A stretch of 37,090 nt of DNA. Source: Pseudomonadota bacterium (GTDB lineage Bacteria; Planctomycetota; UBA8108; UBA1146). Both the position numbers and the translations under genes were made by a program. Location: contig JAFMMO010000010.1 in NCBI GenBank assembly GCA_017859655.1, positions 1-37,090 of the forward strand, read 5' to 3'. Shown piece by piece: positions 18,232 through 26,313 of this stretch (position 1 is the stretch's first letter; each line of letters opens with the position of its first letter). The notes beneath the pieces are model-generated. The model had not been told where the DNA came from. It ran no database searches and was given only the letters and a program-made list of their open reading frames with translations.

Positions 18232-19299
18232 TCAACTCTGGCGCTGGAAGACGCGCTTCAGCTCCTCGACATCGTTGGAGCGCGAGATCGCCTCCTCGAA
18301 GGTGATCTGACGCGTGCGATAGAGCTCGTTCAGCGACTGGTTCATCGTCCGCATGCCGACCTTCGAGCCGGTCTGGATGATCGAGGTGAGCTGGTGCGCC
18401 TTGTCGTCCCGGATCAGCGCGCGGACCGCCGGCGTCGCGATCAGGGTCTCGGCCGCGAGGGCCCGCCCCTTTCCATCCGCGCGAGCGACGAGCTGCTGGC
18501 AGATCGTCGCCTCCAGCGTGAAGCTGAGCTGGGTGCGCACCTGCTGCTGCTGGTGCGCGGGGAAGACGTCGATGAGGCGGTTGATGCTCTGGACCGCATC
18601 GATCGTGTGGAGGGTGCCGAAGGTCAGGTGACCCGTCTCCGCGATCGTGAGCGCGGCGCTGATCGAGTCGAGGTCGCGGAGCTCTCCGACGAGGATCACG
18701 TCCGGATCCTGACGGAGGACCCGACGGAGGGCGCTCACGAAGGCGGAGGTGTCGGTCCCCACCTCACGCTGGGTGACGAGGCAGTTCTTGTTGCGGTGCA
18801 CGAACTCGAGGGGGTCCTCGATCGTGACGATGTGGTCGTTCCGGTGCGTGTTGATGTAGTCGATCATCGACGCGAGGGTCGTCGACTTGCCGCTCCCGGT
18901 CGCTCCCGTCACCAGGACGAGACCCGACTTCTTCATGCAGATCTGCTCGAGCACCTCCGCCGGCAGCCCGAGCTGCTCCATGGCGGGGATCCGGTCCGGG
19001 ATCACCCGGAGGACCGCGCCGACCGAGCCCCGCTGGTAGAGCACGTTCGTACGGAACCGTCCGAGCCCGGAGATCCCGAAGCCCATGTCGAGCTCCTGCT
19101 CCTTCTCGAACTGACGGATCTGCTCGTTGTCGAGGATCGAGTAGATGAGCTTCTTGGAGGTCTCCGGGTCGAGGACCTCGGAGTCGGTCCCGACGAGCCG
19201 ACCGTTGATCCGCATCATCGGCGGACTTCCCGCGGAGAGATGAAGGTCGGAACCTCCGCGCTCCACCAGCTGCTGCACGAGTTCTTCGAGGGATACCAC
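18232..19299 (-). CDS. pilT: Type IV pilus retraction ATPase PilT
   Basis: GTGGTATCCCTCGAAGAA start with AGGAGAG upstream; GGSDLHLSAGSPPMMRINGRL, GATGSGKSTTLASMIDYIN, IEDPLEFVH, VGELRDLDSISAALTIAETGHLTFGTLHT. Confidence 0.93.
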   Translation of the reverse strand: MVSLEELVQQLVERGGSDLHLSAGSPPMMRINGRLVGTDSEVLDPETSKKLIYSILDNEQIRQFEKEQELDMGFGISGLGRFRTNVLYQRGSVGAVLRVIPDRIPAMEQLGLPAEVLEQICMKKSGLVLVTGATGSGKSTTLASMIDYINTHRNDHIVTIEDPLEFVHRNKNCLVTQREVGTDTSAFVSALRRVLRQDPDVILVGELRDLDSISAALTIAETGHLTFGTLHTIDAVQSINRLIDVFPAHQQQQVRTQLSFTLEATICQQLVARADGKGRALAAETLIATPAVRALIRDDKAHQLTSIIQTGSKVGMRTMNQSLNELYRTRQITFEEAISRSNDVEELKRVFQRQS

Positions 19300-19552
19300 G
19301 CCGGCTCTCCTTCTGCTGTCTCCCGAGCGACCAGGCCGCCCTCTCCGCACCGCGGAGGGACCGCCTGACAATCTTTGTCTCTCGAAGACTAGCATCGGGT
19401 TCCGGAAGCGGCGAACCGGAGCGAGGGCGGGGAAGAGGGCGGGGGGAGGAGAGGCGCGGAGCGGGCGACAATCGCCGAATCTCGGCATCGGACCCTCGAG
19501 CCCGGCCGGACCCGGCCGACCCTTCGAGGCGGCGCCTCCCTGCAGAAGGAGA

Positions 19553-19590
19553 AGGGACCCCGGGACGCGTCGCCGCGCCCCGGGGTCCCT
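19553..19590 (-). terminator. Strong hairpin downstream of the OmpA-like gene, candidate terminator with weak U-tract
   Basis: AGGGACCCCGGG (19553-19564) perfectly complementary to CCCGGGGTCCCT (19579-19590), 14-nt loop; minus strand continues TCTCCTTC. Confidence 0.65.
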
Positions 19591-19627
19591 CATGTTCCGA
19601 TCATCCGCAGGCGCCGGGGAGGTCGGC

Positions 19628-20407
19628 TCAGTGATCGAGGACGATCACCTCGACCCGACGGTTCCGCGACCGTCCCTCCTTCGTCTCGTTCGTGTCGATC
19701 GGACGCTGGTCCCCGTAGCCGGTCGCGACCACGGAGGTGGGGTCGACCACACCGCTGTCGAGCAGCTCGCGGAGCACGACGCAGGCGCGCGCGGTCGAGA
19801 GCTCCCAGTTCGTGGGGTAGCGGTCCCGGACCCGGCGGGGCGGGGTGCTGTCGGTGTGCCCCTCGATGCGGATCTCGCAGCCCCCGAAGCGGGTCCCGAG
19901 GGTCTCGGCGATGCGAAGGATCGCCTGCTCGCCATCCTTGCGGATCTTCACGCTCCCCGCCGGGAACAGGATCTGGTCCTGGAGGGTGAGGCGGATCTCA
20001 TCGTCCACGCCGCGGGAGACCTCCACGCCATCGATCTCGGCGAGCTCGAGGAGGTCGAGGTCGTCGGGGGTGGCGGCGGGGACGATCGCGACCGTCTCGC
20101 CGAGGTCCTCCGGCGTCGCGGCCTCCGCCTCGAGATTCGCGAGCTCCCGTCGCATCGCCGCGAGCTCCTCGCGGGCGGACGCGTTCTCGATCGACCACTG
20201 CTGGCTGCGACGCTCGAGGTCCGCGAGCTCGAGCTCCATCCGGCGTCCCCGGTCCTCGGAGAGCTGGAGCTGCTGCTTGTAGTAGTCGACCTCGCGCTGC
20301 GGGCTCGTCAGCCCGCACCCGACGGTGCTCGCGAGGAGCAGGCCGGTGAGGAGCGTGAGCGAGAGACGAAGGCCAGGGGGGGGAGAGAGAGACTTCCTCG
20401 ATGTCAT
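19628..20407 (-). CDS. OmpA/Pal-family peptidoglycan-binding lipoprotein with coiled coil
   Basis: Signal peptide plus lipobox (LLLASTVGCG), coiled coil, OmpA-C domain (LFPAGSVKIRKDGEQAILRIAETL...IRIEGHTDSTPPR...NWELSTARACVVLRELL...GYGDQRPIDTNETKEGRSRNRRVEVIV). Confidence 0.88.
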   Translation of the reverse strand: MTSRKSLSPPPGLRLSLTLLTGLLLASTVGCGLTSPQREVDYYKQQLQLSEDRGRRMELELADLERRSQQWSIENASAREELAAMRRELANLEAEAATPEDLGETVAIVPAATPDDLDLLELAEIDGVEVSRGVDDEIRLTLQDQILFPAGSVKIRKDGEQAILRIAETLGTRFGGCEIRIEGHTDSTPPRRVRDRYPTNWELSTARACVVLRELLDSGVVDPTSVVATGYGDQRPIDTNETKEGRSRNRRVEVIVLDH

Positions 20408-20634
20408 GGCGTGCTGTCCGTCCGTCCGGAGTTCCCAGCCGGCGATTCCCCCGCGAGTCGCGCAGTCCGACGCCGGACCTCCCGACCCGCGTTCCCCCGC
20501 GACGGCGGGGTGCTCCTCGCTCCCCGACCCAGGGAAGAGCGAGACCGGCGTGGAGGCACTCTAATGAGGGGCAGGAAGCGCGGCAAGGGCTCGCCCCCAA
20601 GGGGCCGAGCGCCTCCCCGCCGGCGCGCCGAGGC

Positions 20635-21732
20635 TCAGGGCTGGAGGAGCCGGAGATACCACTCGATGGCGCTGTCGACCCGCGCCCCCGCGACAATGAG
20701 GATCACCGCCCCCGCGCAGAGGAACGGACCGAAGGGGATCGTGCTGCTCCGGGTCACGGAGCGGATCCCCAGACCGATCACCGAGCCGAGGAAGCTCGCG
20801 AGGAAGATCGTGAAGAGCACGAACTTGGCGCCCACGAGAGCCCCCAGCAAGCCCAGCAGCTTCACATCGCCGAAGCCCATCGCCTCCTTGCGGGCGATCA
20901 TGCTCCCGATCCGACCGATGCCGTAGATCGTCCCGGCGCCGATCCCCGCCCCGAGCAGGGCGGCGACCGCCGCGCGGGCCTCCGGAGCCCCGAGGCGGGC
21001 CGGGGCCGCGATCGCCAGCCCGACCAGCGCACCGACGACGAGCCCCACCGCCCCCGCCCAGCGGGTCTCCCACCAGCTCCGGACCCGTCCCTCGTAGTCG
21101 CGGTTGAAGCGACGCATCAGGAACATCCCCCCCGCTCCGAGGAGGAGGGCACCGGGGAGGACGATCAGGAGGGGAGTGTCCGGCGCGACGCCGACCCGGT
21201 CCCCGGCGGCGGCGTTGAAGATCGGCTCCACCAGCCACAGATCGTGGGGAACCCCCGGCACGAAGGGCACGACGAGGAGCGCGAGGGCACCACCGGTGAC
21301 GCTGAGCTCGTCGGGGATGATCTGCAGGTCGATGTCGATCACCGAGATGACGAGCAGGGTGGAGAAGACCGCCCACCAGAAGAGGACCGGTACCCACGCG
21401 GCGGGTTGGGCGAGCTCCTCCAGTCCCGATGGCCCGAACCCGAACCAGAGGGCGAGGAACATCAGCGCGGTGAGGAGCTCGATGAGCGGATATCGGATCG
21501 GGATCCGCACGCCGCACGCCCGGCATCGCCCACGCAGGAGGACCCAGGCGAGCACCGGCACATTGTCGGTCGCGCGGATCGGTGTCTCGCAGGCGGGGCA
21601 GAAGGAGCCTCGTGGACGCCAGACGGAGAGCCCGGGGCGGGGGATACGGAAGACGCAGACGTTCAGGAAGCTCCCGACGCACCCCCCGAGGAGCAGGCTG
21701 AAGATGGTGAAGATGTCCTCTGGACCGCTCAC
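20635..21732 (-). CDS. pilD: Prepilin peptidase (type IV leader peptidase)
   Basis: GGCVGSFLNVCVFRIPRPGLSVWRPRGSFCPACETPIRATDNVPVLAWVLLRGRCRACGVRIPIRYPLIELLTA (Cys4 motif), VIDIDLQIIPDELS and MGFGDVKLLGLLG catalytic Asp motifs. GTG 21732 overlaps the aroK stop (GTGA). Confidence 0.9.
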   Translation of the reverse strand: MSGPEDIFTIFSLLLGGCVGSFLNVCVFRIPRPGLSVWRPRGSFCPACETPIRATDNVPVLAWVLLRGRCRACGVRIPIRYPLIELLTALMFLALWFGFGPSGLEELAQPAAWVPVLFWWAVFSTLLVISVIDIDLQIIPDELSVTGGALALLVVPFVPGVPHDLWLVEPIFNAAAGDRVGVAPDTPLLIVLPGALLLGAGGMFLMRRFNRDYEGRVRSWWETRWAGAVGLVVGALVGLAIAAPARLGAPEARAAVAALLGAGIGAGTIYGIGRIGSMIARKEAMGFGDVKLLGLLGALVGAKFVLFTIFLASFLGSVIGLGIRSVTRSSTIPFGPFLCAGAVILIVAGARVDSAIEWYLRLLQP

Positions 21733-22310
21733 CGCGCCCCTCCCCCCCCGGAATCGAGTCCGGCGATGATCCGGTCGACCACCGCGTCCACGCTGCAATC
21801 CTCCGTGCGGATCATCACCGTGGCGAGAGAGGTGTAAAGGGAAGCCCGTTCGGCGCGGAGCCGGCCCAGCTCCTCCGCCGGAGAGAGATCGGTCAGGGGC
21901 GGGCGCTCCGGCGCATCCGCAGAGGCCATGCGCCGCAGCAGCTCCTCATCCGGAGCGTCGAGGAGCACCCGCGCCCAGGGAGCGAGGGCGGCCCGCACCT
22001 CCGGGCTCTCGATCGCCCCCCCGCCGAGGGCGAGCACCCCTCGCGGCTGGGTGGCCAGCTCACGCACGACCGCGCTCTCCCGGGCGCGGAAGCTCGCGAG
22101 CCCCTCTTCCCGCAGGACGCGGGACGGGGAAGCACCGCGCGCGGCGAGGAGCTGATCGCTGTCGTGAAAGGGGAGCCGGAGCCGCTCGGCGAGTCGGGCT
22201 CCGATCGTCGACTTGCCGGTCGCACGCAGCCCGATGAGGGCGATGCGGACCGGGGTGGAGTGCTCCGCGGGGGAGCCGCCGACGGCGTCGGGAGAGGGAG
22301 AGCCGGTCAA
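21729..22310 (-). CDS. aroK: Shikimate kinase
   Basis: IALIGLRATGKSTIGARLAERLRLPFHDSDQLLAARGASPSRVLREEGLASFRARESAVVRELATQPRGVLALGGGAIESPEVRAAL. Confidence 0.9.
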   Translation of the reverse strand: MTGSPSPDAVGGSPAEHSTPVRIALIGLRATGKSTIGARLAERLRLPFHDSDQLLAARGASPSRVLREEGLASFRARESAVVRELATQPRGVLALGGGAIESPEVRAALAPWARVLLDAPDEELLRRMASADAPERPPLTDLSPAEELGRLRAERASLYTSLATVMIRTEDCSVDAVVDRIIAGLDSGGGGAR

Positions 22311-22326
22311 GGACGGGGTCCGATCC

Positions 22327-24405
22327 TCAGCGAGGGGTCGGCGTCACCTCGAGGTCGGTGGTGCGGCCCTCACGGAGGATGGTGAAGCCGGTCGCCGCGT
22401 CGTGCGGCAGGGAGAGGACGGCGTCCCGCATCGACGGGAGGTCGATCACATCGCGGCTGCCGATGGCGAGGATCCGATCTCCACCCCGCAGCCCGGCCGC
22501 GCGCGCCGGAGAGTCCCCGTGAACGGCGACGACCCAGACCCCATCCCCACGCTCCTCGACCTCGACTCCCACATAGGGGCGACGGGTCGACTCGAGCGGG
22601 GAGAGAGCGCTCGTCTCCTCTCCGATCTCGACCACGGGCTCCTCCTCGACGACCGGCAGGACACCGAGCTGGACTCGGAGGTCGATCGGTCGCCCGTCCC
22701 TCAGGAGGGTGAGGGGCAGGCGATCTCCCGGAGCGGCGGCCTCGAGCGCAGCGATGATCGTCTCGAAGCCCTCCACCGGGCTCCCCGCGATGCGGGCGAT
22801 CGCGTCCCCGACCCGGGCCCCGGCGGCCGCCGTGGGGCTTCCTCCGCTGAAGCCGGTGAGGACCACCACCCCATCGACGAGCTCGGCGACCACACCGAGG
22901 CTGGGGCGGGCTCCGGCTCCATCGGCGGGGCGGGGGGACGCCGGCGCCGGCACCGACGACTGATCGTCATCCGCGGGGGGCGTGCCCAGGGTCCCGCTCG
23001 CGACCGCCCGCGCGCCATCCCGACGGTAGACGATCCGGATCGACTCTCCGGCCTTCATCCCCGAGAGCGCGTCACGCAGATCGTCGATGCTCCGGATCCG
23101 CCGACCCGCGACGTTGACGAGGCGATCCCCCGCCTGCAGCCCCATCGTCGCGGCGGGCCCGCCGGCGAGGACCTCGGCGAGGCTCACGACATTGTCACTC
23201 TCCTCCGGGACGACCCCGAGGAACCCGGGCCCGGCGGAAGAGGGGGGGGCGGGGGGAGCGGGCGCCTCTCCCTCTCGCTGGAAGGGGACCGGACCCTCGA
23301 TGCGCTCGGGTGTGCCGCCCGCGCCCGCGAGGCGCACACGGCTCATCCAGCGGCGGTCGCCGCGGGCGAACCCGACCACGACCTCCTGCCCTCCCTCGAC
23401 GGTGCCCAGCACCGCGGCGAGCCGCTCGATCCGGAGGACCCGCTCGCCGGCGAAGAGGAAGATGCGATCCCCGACCTCGAGGGCGGCCGCGGCCGCGTTC
23501 CCTCCGGGGGTCACGTCGGTCACGATCACGCCGCGACCGTTCTCGCTCTCCTCGACCGTCACCCCGAAGGTGACCGGGCCCCCACCCGTCCGGGGGGGAG
23601 GCTCGAGGGGCGGGGGCGGCATCGGGGTGAGTCGGATCGCCGGCATGGAGACCACGCCGCCCTCCTCCCCGGCCGGCGGCTCCTGCCACGCTTGCAGCTG
23701 GGTGCGGCCGGTGATGCGGAGGACATCGCCCCCCGACTGGAGGCGGGCGTAGGTGAGCACGAGCTCATCTCCGGCCCGCTTCGGGGTCATGTGCTCGATG
23801 AAGGCATCCACGCCTCCGCTGAGGCCGTCGAACTCGAGAATCACATCGCCATCGCGGAGGCGCATCCGCGCGGCGGCGCTGCCCTCCTGCACCCCGAGGA
23901 CCTGGAAGCTCTGGTCCGGGTCGACGCCGATCGCCGCCGCCACCTCCGGATCGGTCGGTCCCAGTCGCACGCCGAGCTGACCGCGGGAGCCGGCCGCCGC
24001 GGGGGCATCCGCCACCGCGGGGGGTCGATCCGACGCGGTGGCCCCACCCTCACCGGCGCGCATCCGGCGCATCGCACGGCGGAGCTCCGCGTTCTCCCGC
24101 TCCAGCTCCGCGAGGCGCTCGCGCATCGCACGGACTTCCTGCCGCGCGTCGCTGCGCTGGACACGCTCGAGCTCCCGGCGGAACTCCTCCCGCATGCGGG
24201 TCATCTCCTCCTCGAACCGACGGCGGAGCTCCTCGAGGTCGTCGTCGAGCTGGATCGGAGCGTCCCGCTCCGCCTTCTCGAGGTCTTCGGTCCCGCCATC
24301 GACCACGGCGGGGTCGGCGCCGGCCAGCGCGGACGGAACGGTGAGAGACGCCCCGGTCGCGAAGAGCAGGAGGAGCGCGAGGAGGGTTCGGGGCAATGTC
24401 AGCAA
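22327..24405 (-). CDS. Secreted coiled-coil protein with five tandem PDZ domains, no recognisable protease domain
   Basis: Five PDZ-like units (GQLGVRLG..., VTFGVTVEE..., GFLGVVPEE..., PSLGVVAEL..., PYVGVEVEE...), N-terminal coiled coil (EDLEKAERDAPIQLDDDLEELRRRFEEEMTRMREEFRRELERVQ). Start uncertain: TTG 24405 has GAGGTG upstream and a following signal peptide. Confidence 0.75.
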   Translation of the reverse strand: MLTLPRTLLALLLLFATGASLTVPSALAGADPAVVDGGTEDLEKAERDAPIQLDDDLEELRRRFEEEMTRMREEFRRELERVQRSDARQEVRAMRERLAELERENAELRRAMRRMRAGEGGATASDRPPAVADAPAAAGSRGQLGVRLGPTDPEVAAAIGVDPDQSFQVLGVQEGSAAARMRLRDGDVILEFDGLSGGVDAFIEHMTPKRAGDELVLTYARLQSGGDVLRITGRTQLQAWQEPPAGEEGGVVSMPAIRLTPMPPPPLEPPPRTGGGPVTFGVTVEESENGRGVIVTDVTPGGNAAAAALEVGDRIFLFAGERVLRIERLAAVLGTVEGGQEVVVGFARGDRRWMSRVRLAGAGGTPERIEGPVPFQREGEAPAPPAPPSSAGPGFLGVVPEESDNVVSLAEVLAGGPAATMGLQAGDRLVNVAGRRIRSIDDLRDALSGMKAGESIRIVYRRDGARAVASGTLGTPPADDDQSSVPAPASPRPADGAGARPSLGVVAELVDGVVVLTGFSGGSPTAAAGARVGDAIARIAGSPVEGFETIIAALEAAAPGDRLPLTLLRDGRPIDLRVQLGVLPVVEEEPVVEIGEETSALSPLESTRRPYVGVEVEERGDGVWVVAVHGDSPARAAGLRGGDRILAIGSRDVIDLPSMRDAVLSLPHDAATGFTILREGRTTDLEVTPTPR

Positions 24406-24583
24406 GGGAGCACCTCTTCCGACGCACGAGAGTGAAGGAGCCGGGGTCGCAGGAGTCGAGGGGCGGACGGCTCTCCGCCGTCCCTCGATCCCCCGGATTC
24501 TAGCCCCGTGATGCGCCGGAGAGGTAGACGTTTCCCCAACTTCCGGCTCCATCCACGAGGGTGTCGGAGGGGTGCGATGCGAA

Positions 24584-24613
24584 GACGCCCGCCCCCACGA
24601 GGAGACGGGCGTC
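24584..24613 (-). terminator. Hairpin downstream of the aspartate aminotransferase, candidate terminator with weak U-tract
   Basis: GACGCCCG (24584-24591) / CGGGCGTC (24606-24613), perfect 8 bp, 14-nt loop; minus strand continues TTCGCATC. Confidence 0.5.
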
Positions 24614-24655
24614 GACGGCGCCGGGCGAGCTGCGCGCGAGCCTCGGAGGCGCGGC

Positions 24656-25822
24656 TCAGCGAACCTTGAGGTGGTCCGCGATGAGCGAGATGCCCCGCTC
24701 GATCTCCTCGATCGAGCGCGCGTAGGAGAGGCGCACCCAGCCCGGCGTTCCGAAGGCCTCGCCGGGCACCGTCGCGACCCCCTTCTCATCGAGGAGACTC
24801 TCGCAGAAGGAGGTCGTCGCCTCCCCGGAGGCGAGGAAGCGTCGGAAGTCGACATACAGGTAGAAGGCGCCCTCGGGGTTCACGGTGTCGAGCCCCTCGA
24901 TCTCCCCCAGACGCTTCAGGGCGACCTCGCGGCGCTCCGCGAAGGCTTCGATCATCGCGTCGAGGTCGGGATGCCGCGGCTCCCGCACCGCCGCGAGCGC
25001 GGCGTACTGGGAGATCGTGCAGGCGTTCGAGGCGGTGTGTCCCTGGAGTCGGGACATGCCGCCGATGATCGAGGGATCTCCCACGGCCCAGCCGAGGCGC
25101 CAGCCGGTGCAGGCGAAGGACTTCGACAGCCCGCTGATCAGGATCGTGCGCTCCCTCCCCTTTCCGGAGAAGGGAGAGGCGAGGGATCCGGAGAAGACGA
25201 AGCGCTCGTAGATCTCGTCCGAGATGATCCAGAGGTCGTGCGCCTCGGCGAAGTCGACGAGGGCCGCGATCTCCTCCGCATCGTAGAGGATCCCGGTCGG
25301 GTTGCTCGGCGAGTTGATGATGAGCCCGGCGGTGCGGGGCGTGACATGAGGCTCGAGATGCTCCGGGGTGATGCGGAAGCGGGACTCCTCGGGGGGGGTC
25401 ACCACGACCGGGGTCGCCTCGGCGAGGCGGATCTCATCGGGATAGCTCACCCAGTAGGGTGCGGGGAGGAGCACCTCGTCCCCAGGATCGCAGAGGGCGA
25501 GGAACGCCTCGGTCAGCGCCTGCTTCGCGCCGCTGCAGATGACGACCTCTTCCGGGGCGACCTCGACGCCACGCTCCGCGCCGACGAACTCGGCGACCGC
25601 CCGACGCAGGTCGGGGGTGCCGGGGACCGGCGTGTAGCGGGTCTGTCCCCCCTCGATCGCGGCGATCCCGGCGGCGCGGATGAACTCCGGCGTGTCGAAG
25701 TCCGGCTCCCCCACCGAGAAGTTCACGATGTCGCGCCCGTCGGCGCGCAGCTTCTGAATGATCGCGTTGAGCCCGAGAGTCGCGGAGGGTTCGATCGTAC
25801 GAACACGCTGGCTGAGCATCAT
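24656..25822 (-). CDS. Class I aminotransferase, aspartate aminotransferase-like
   Basis: VNFSVGEPDFDTPEFIRAAGIAAIEGGQTRYTPVPGTPDLRRAVAEF, NSPSNPTGILY, ISDEIYERFVF, ISGLSKSFACTGWRLGW. Confidence 0.93.
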   Translation of the reverse strand: MMLSQRVRTIEPSATLGLNAIIQKLRADGRDIVNFSVGEPDFDTPEFIRAAGIAAIEGGQTRYTPVPGTPDLRRAVAEFVGAERGVEVAPEEVVICSGAKQALTEAFLALCDPGDEVLLPAPYWVSYPDEIRLAEATPVVVTPPEESRFRITPEHLEPHVTPRTAGLIINSPSNPTGILYDAEEIAALVDFAEAHDLWIISDEIYERFVFSGSLASPFSGKGRERTILISGLSKSFACTGWRLGWAVGDPSIIGGMSRLQGHTASNACTISQYAALAAVREPRHPDLDAMIEAFAERREVALKRLGEIEGLDTVNPEGAFYLYVDFRRFLASGEATTSFCESLLDEKGVATVPGEAFGTPGWVRLSYARSIEEIERGISLIADHLKVR

Positions 25823-25994
25823 CGAGATGTCCTTCCGGGGGTCCCCGCACTCGCGGAGTCCCTGTTGAGGGGATCGTACCGCCGCCCCCTCGACTTGAGG
25901 AGAACCTCGAAGATGAGCGGGGCCGGTCGTGCCACGGCCGAAGCGCGGGGGGGAGCCGGGGCACGACGAGGCGCGCGCGGGGTGGGATCCGGCG

Positions 25995-26036
25995 GCGAGG
26001 GGGAGCCAGTGAGAGGGGGAGCCAGTGAGAGGGCGA
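25995..26036 (+). repeat. Short tandem repeat, 16-bp unit GAGAGGGGGAGCCAGT, about 2.5 copies
   Basis: GCGAGGGGGAGCCAGT / GAGAGGGGGAGCCAGT / GAGAGGGCGA read directly at 25995-26036. Confidence 0.85.
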
Positions 26037-26078
26037 AGAGACCGCAGGTCGGGGAGGGAGAAGGAGAGAGGAGCGAGA

Positions 26079-26167
<89 letters not shown>

Positions 26168-26205
26168 ATGGTGACTGTCTCTCGCGATCATCCTCGGCGC
26201 CCGGC

Positions 26206-26244
26206 CGCCACTCTGAAGTGGCGCGGTCCTCCTGAGGGAGGAGG
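26206..26244 (-). terminator. Tandem hairpins between the RND operon and tRNA-Leu, possible termination or processing element
   Basis: CGCCACT-CTGA-AGTGGCG (26206-26223) and CCTCCT-GAGGG-AGGAGG (26228-26244); neither followed by a U-tract. Confidence 0.35.
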
Positions 26245-26313
26245 CCCGGAGGGAGCCCGACTGGACCGCTCCGAGGCGAGGATGGCGCGATCATAGGGAG
26301 GTCCCGAGGGGTG

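Noticed and set aside
16077-18305. 742-aa plus-strand ORF opposite pilB/pilC (and similar shadows over 13546-15378, 20401-21837, 22213-24435)
   Set aside because: Composition artifact antisense to strongly conserved genes.
24406-24855. Long N-terminal extension of the five-PDZ ORF (from 24855)
   Set aside because: It would run through the intergenic hairpin and into the aminotransferase gene; the signal peptide begins only after ~24405.
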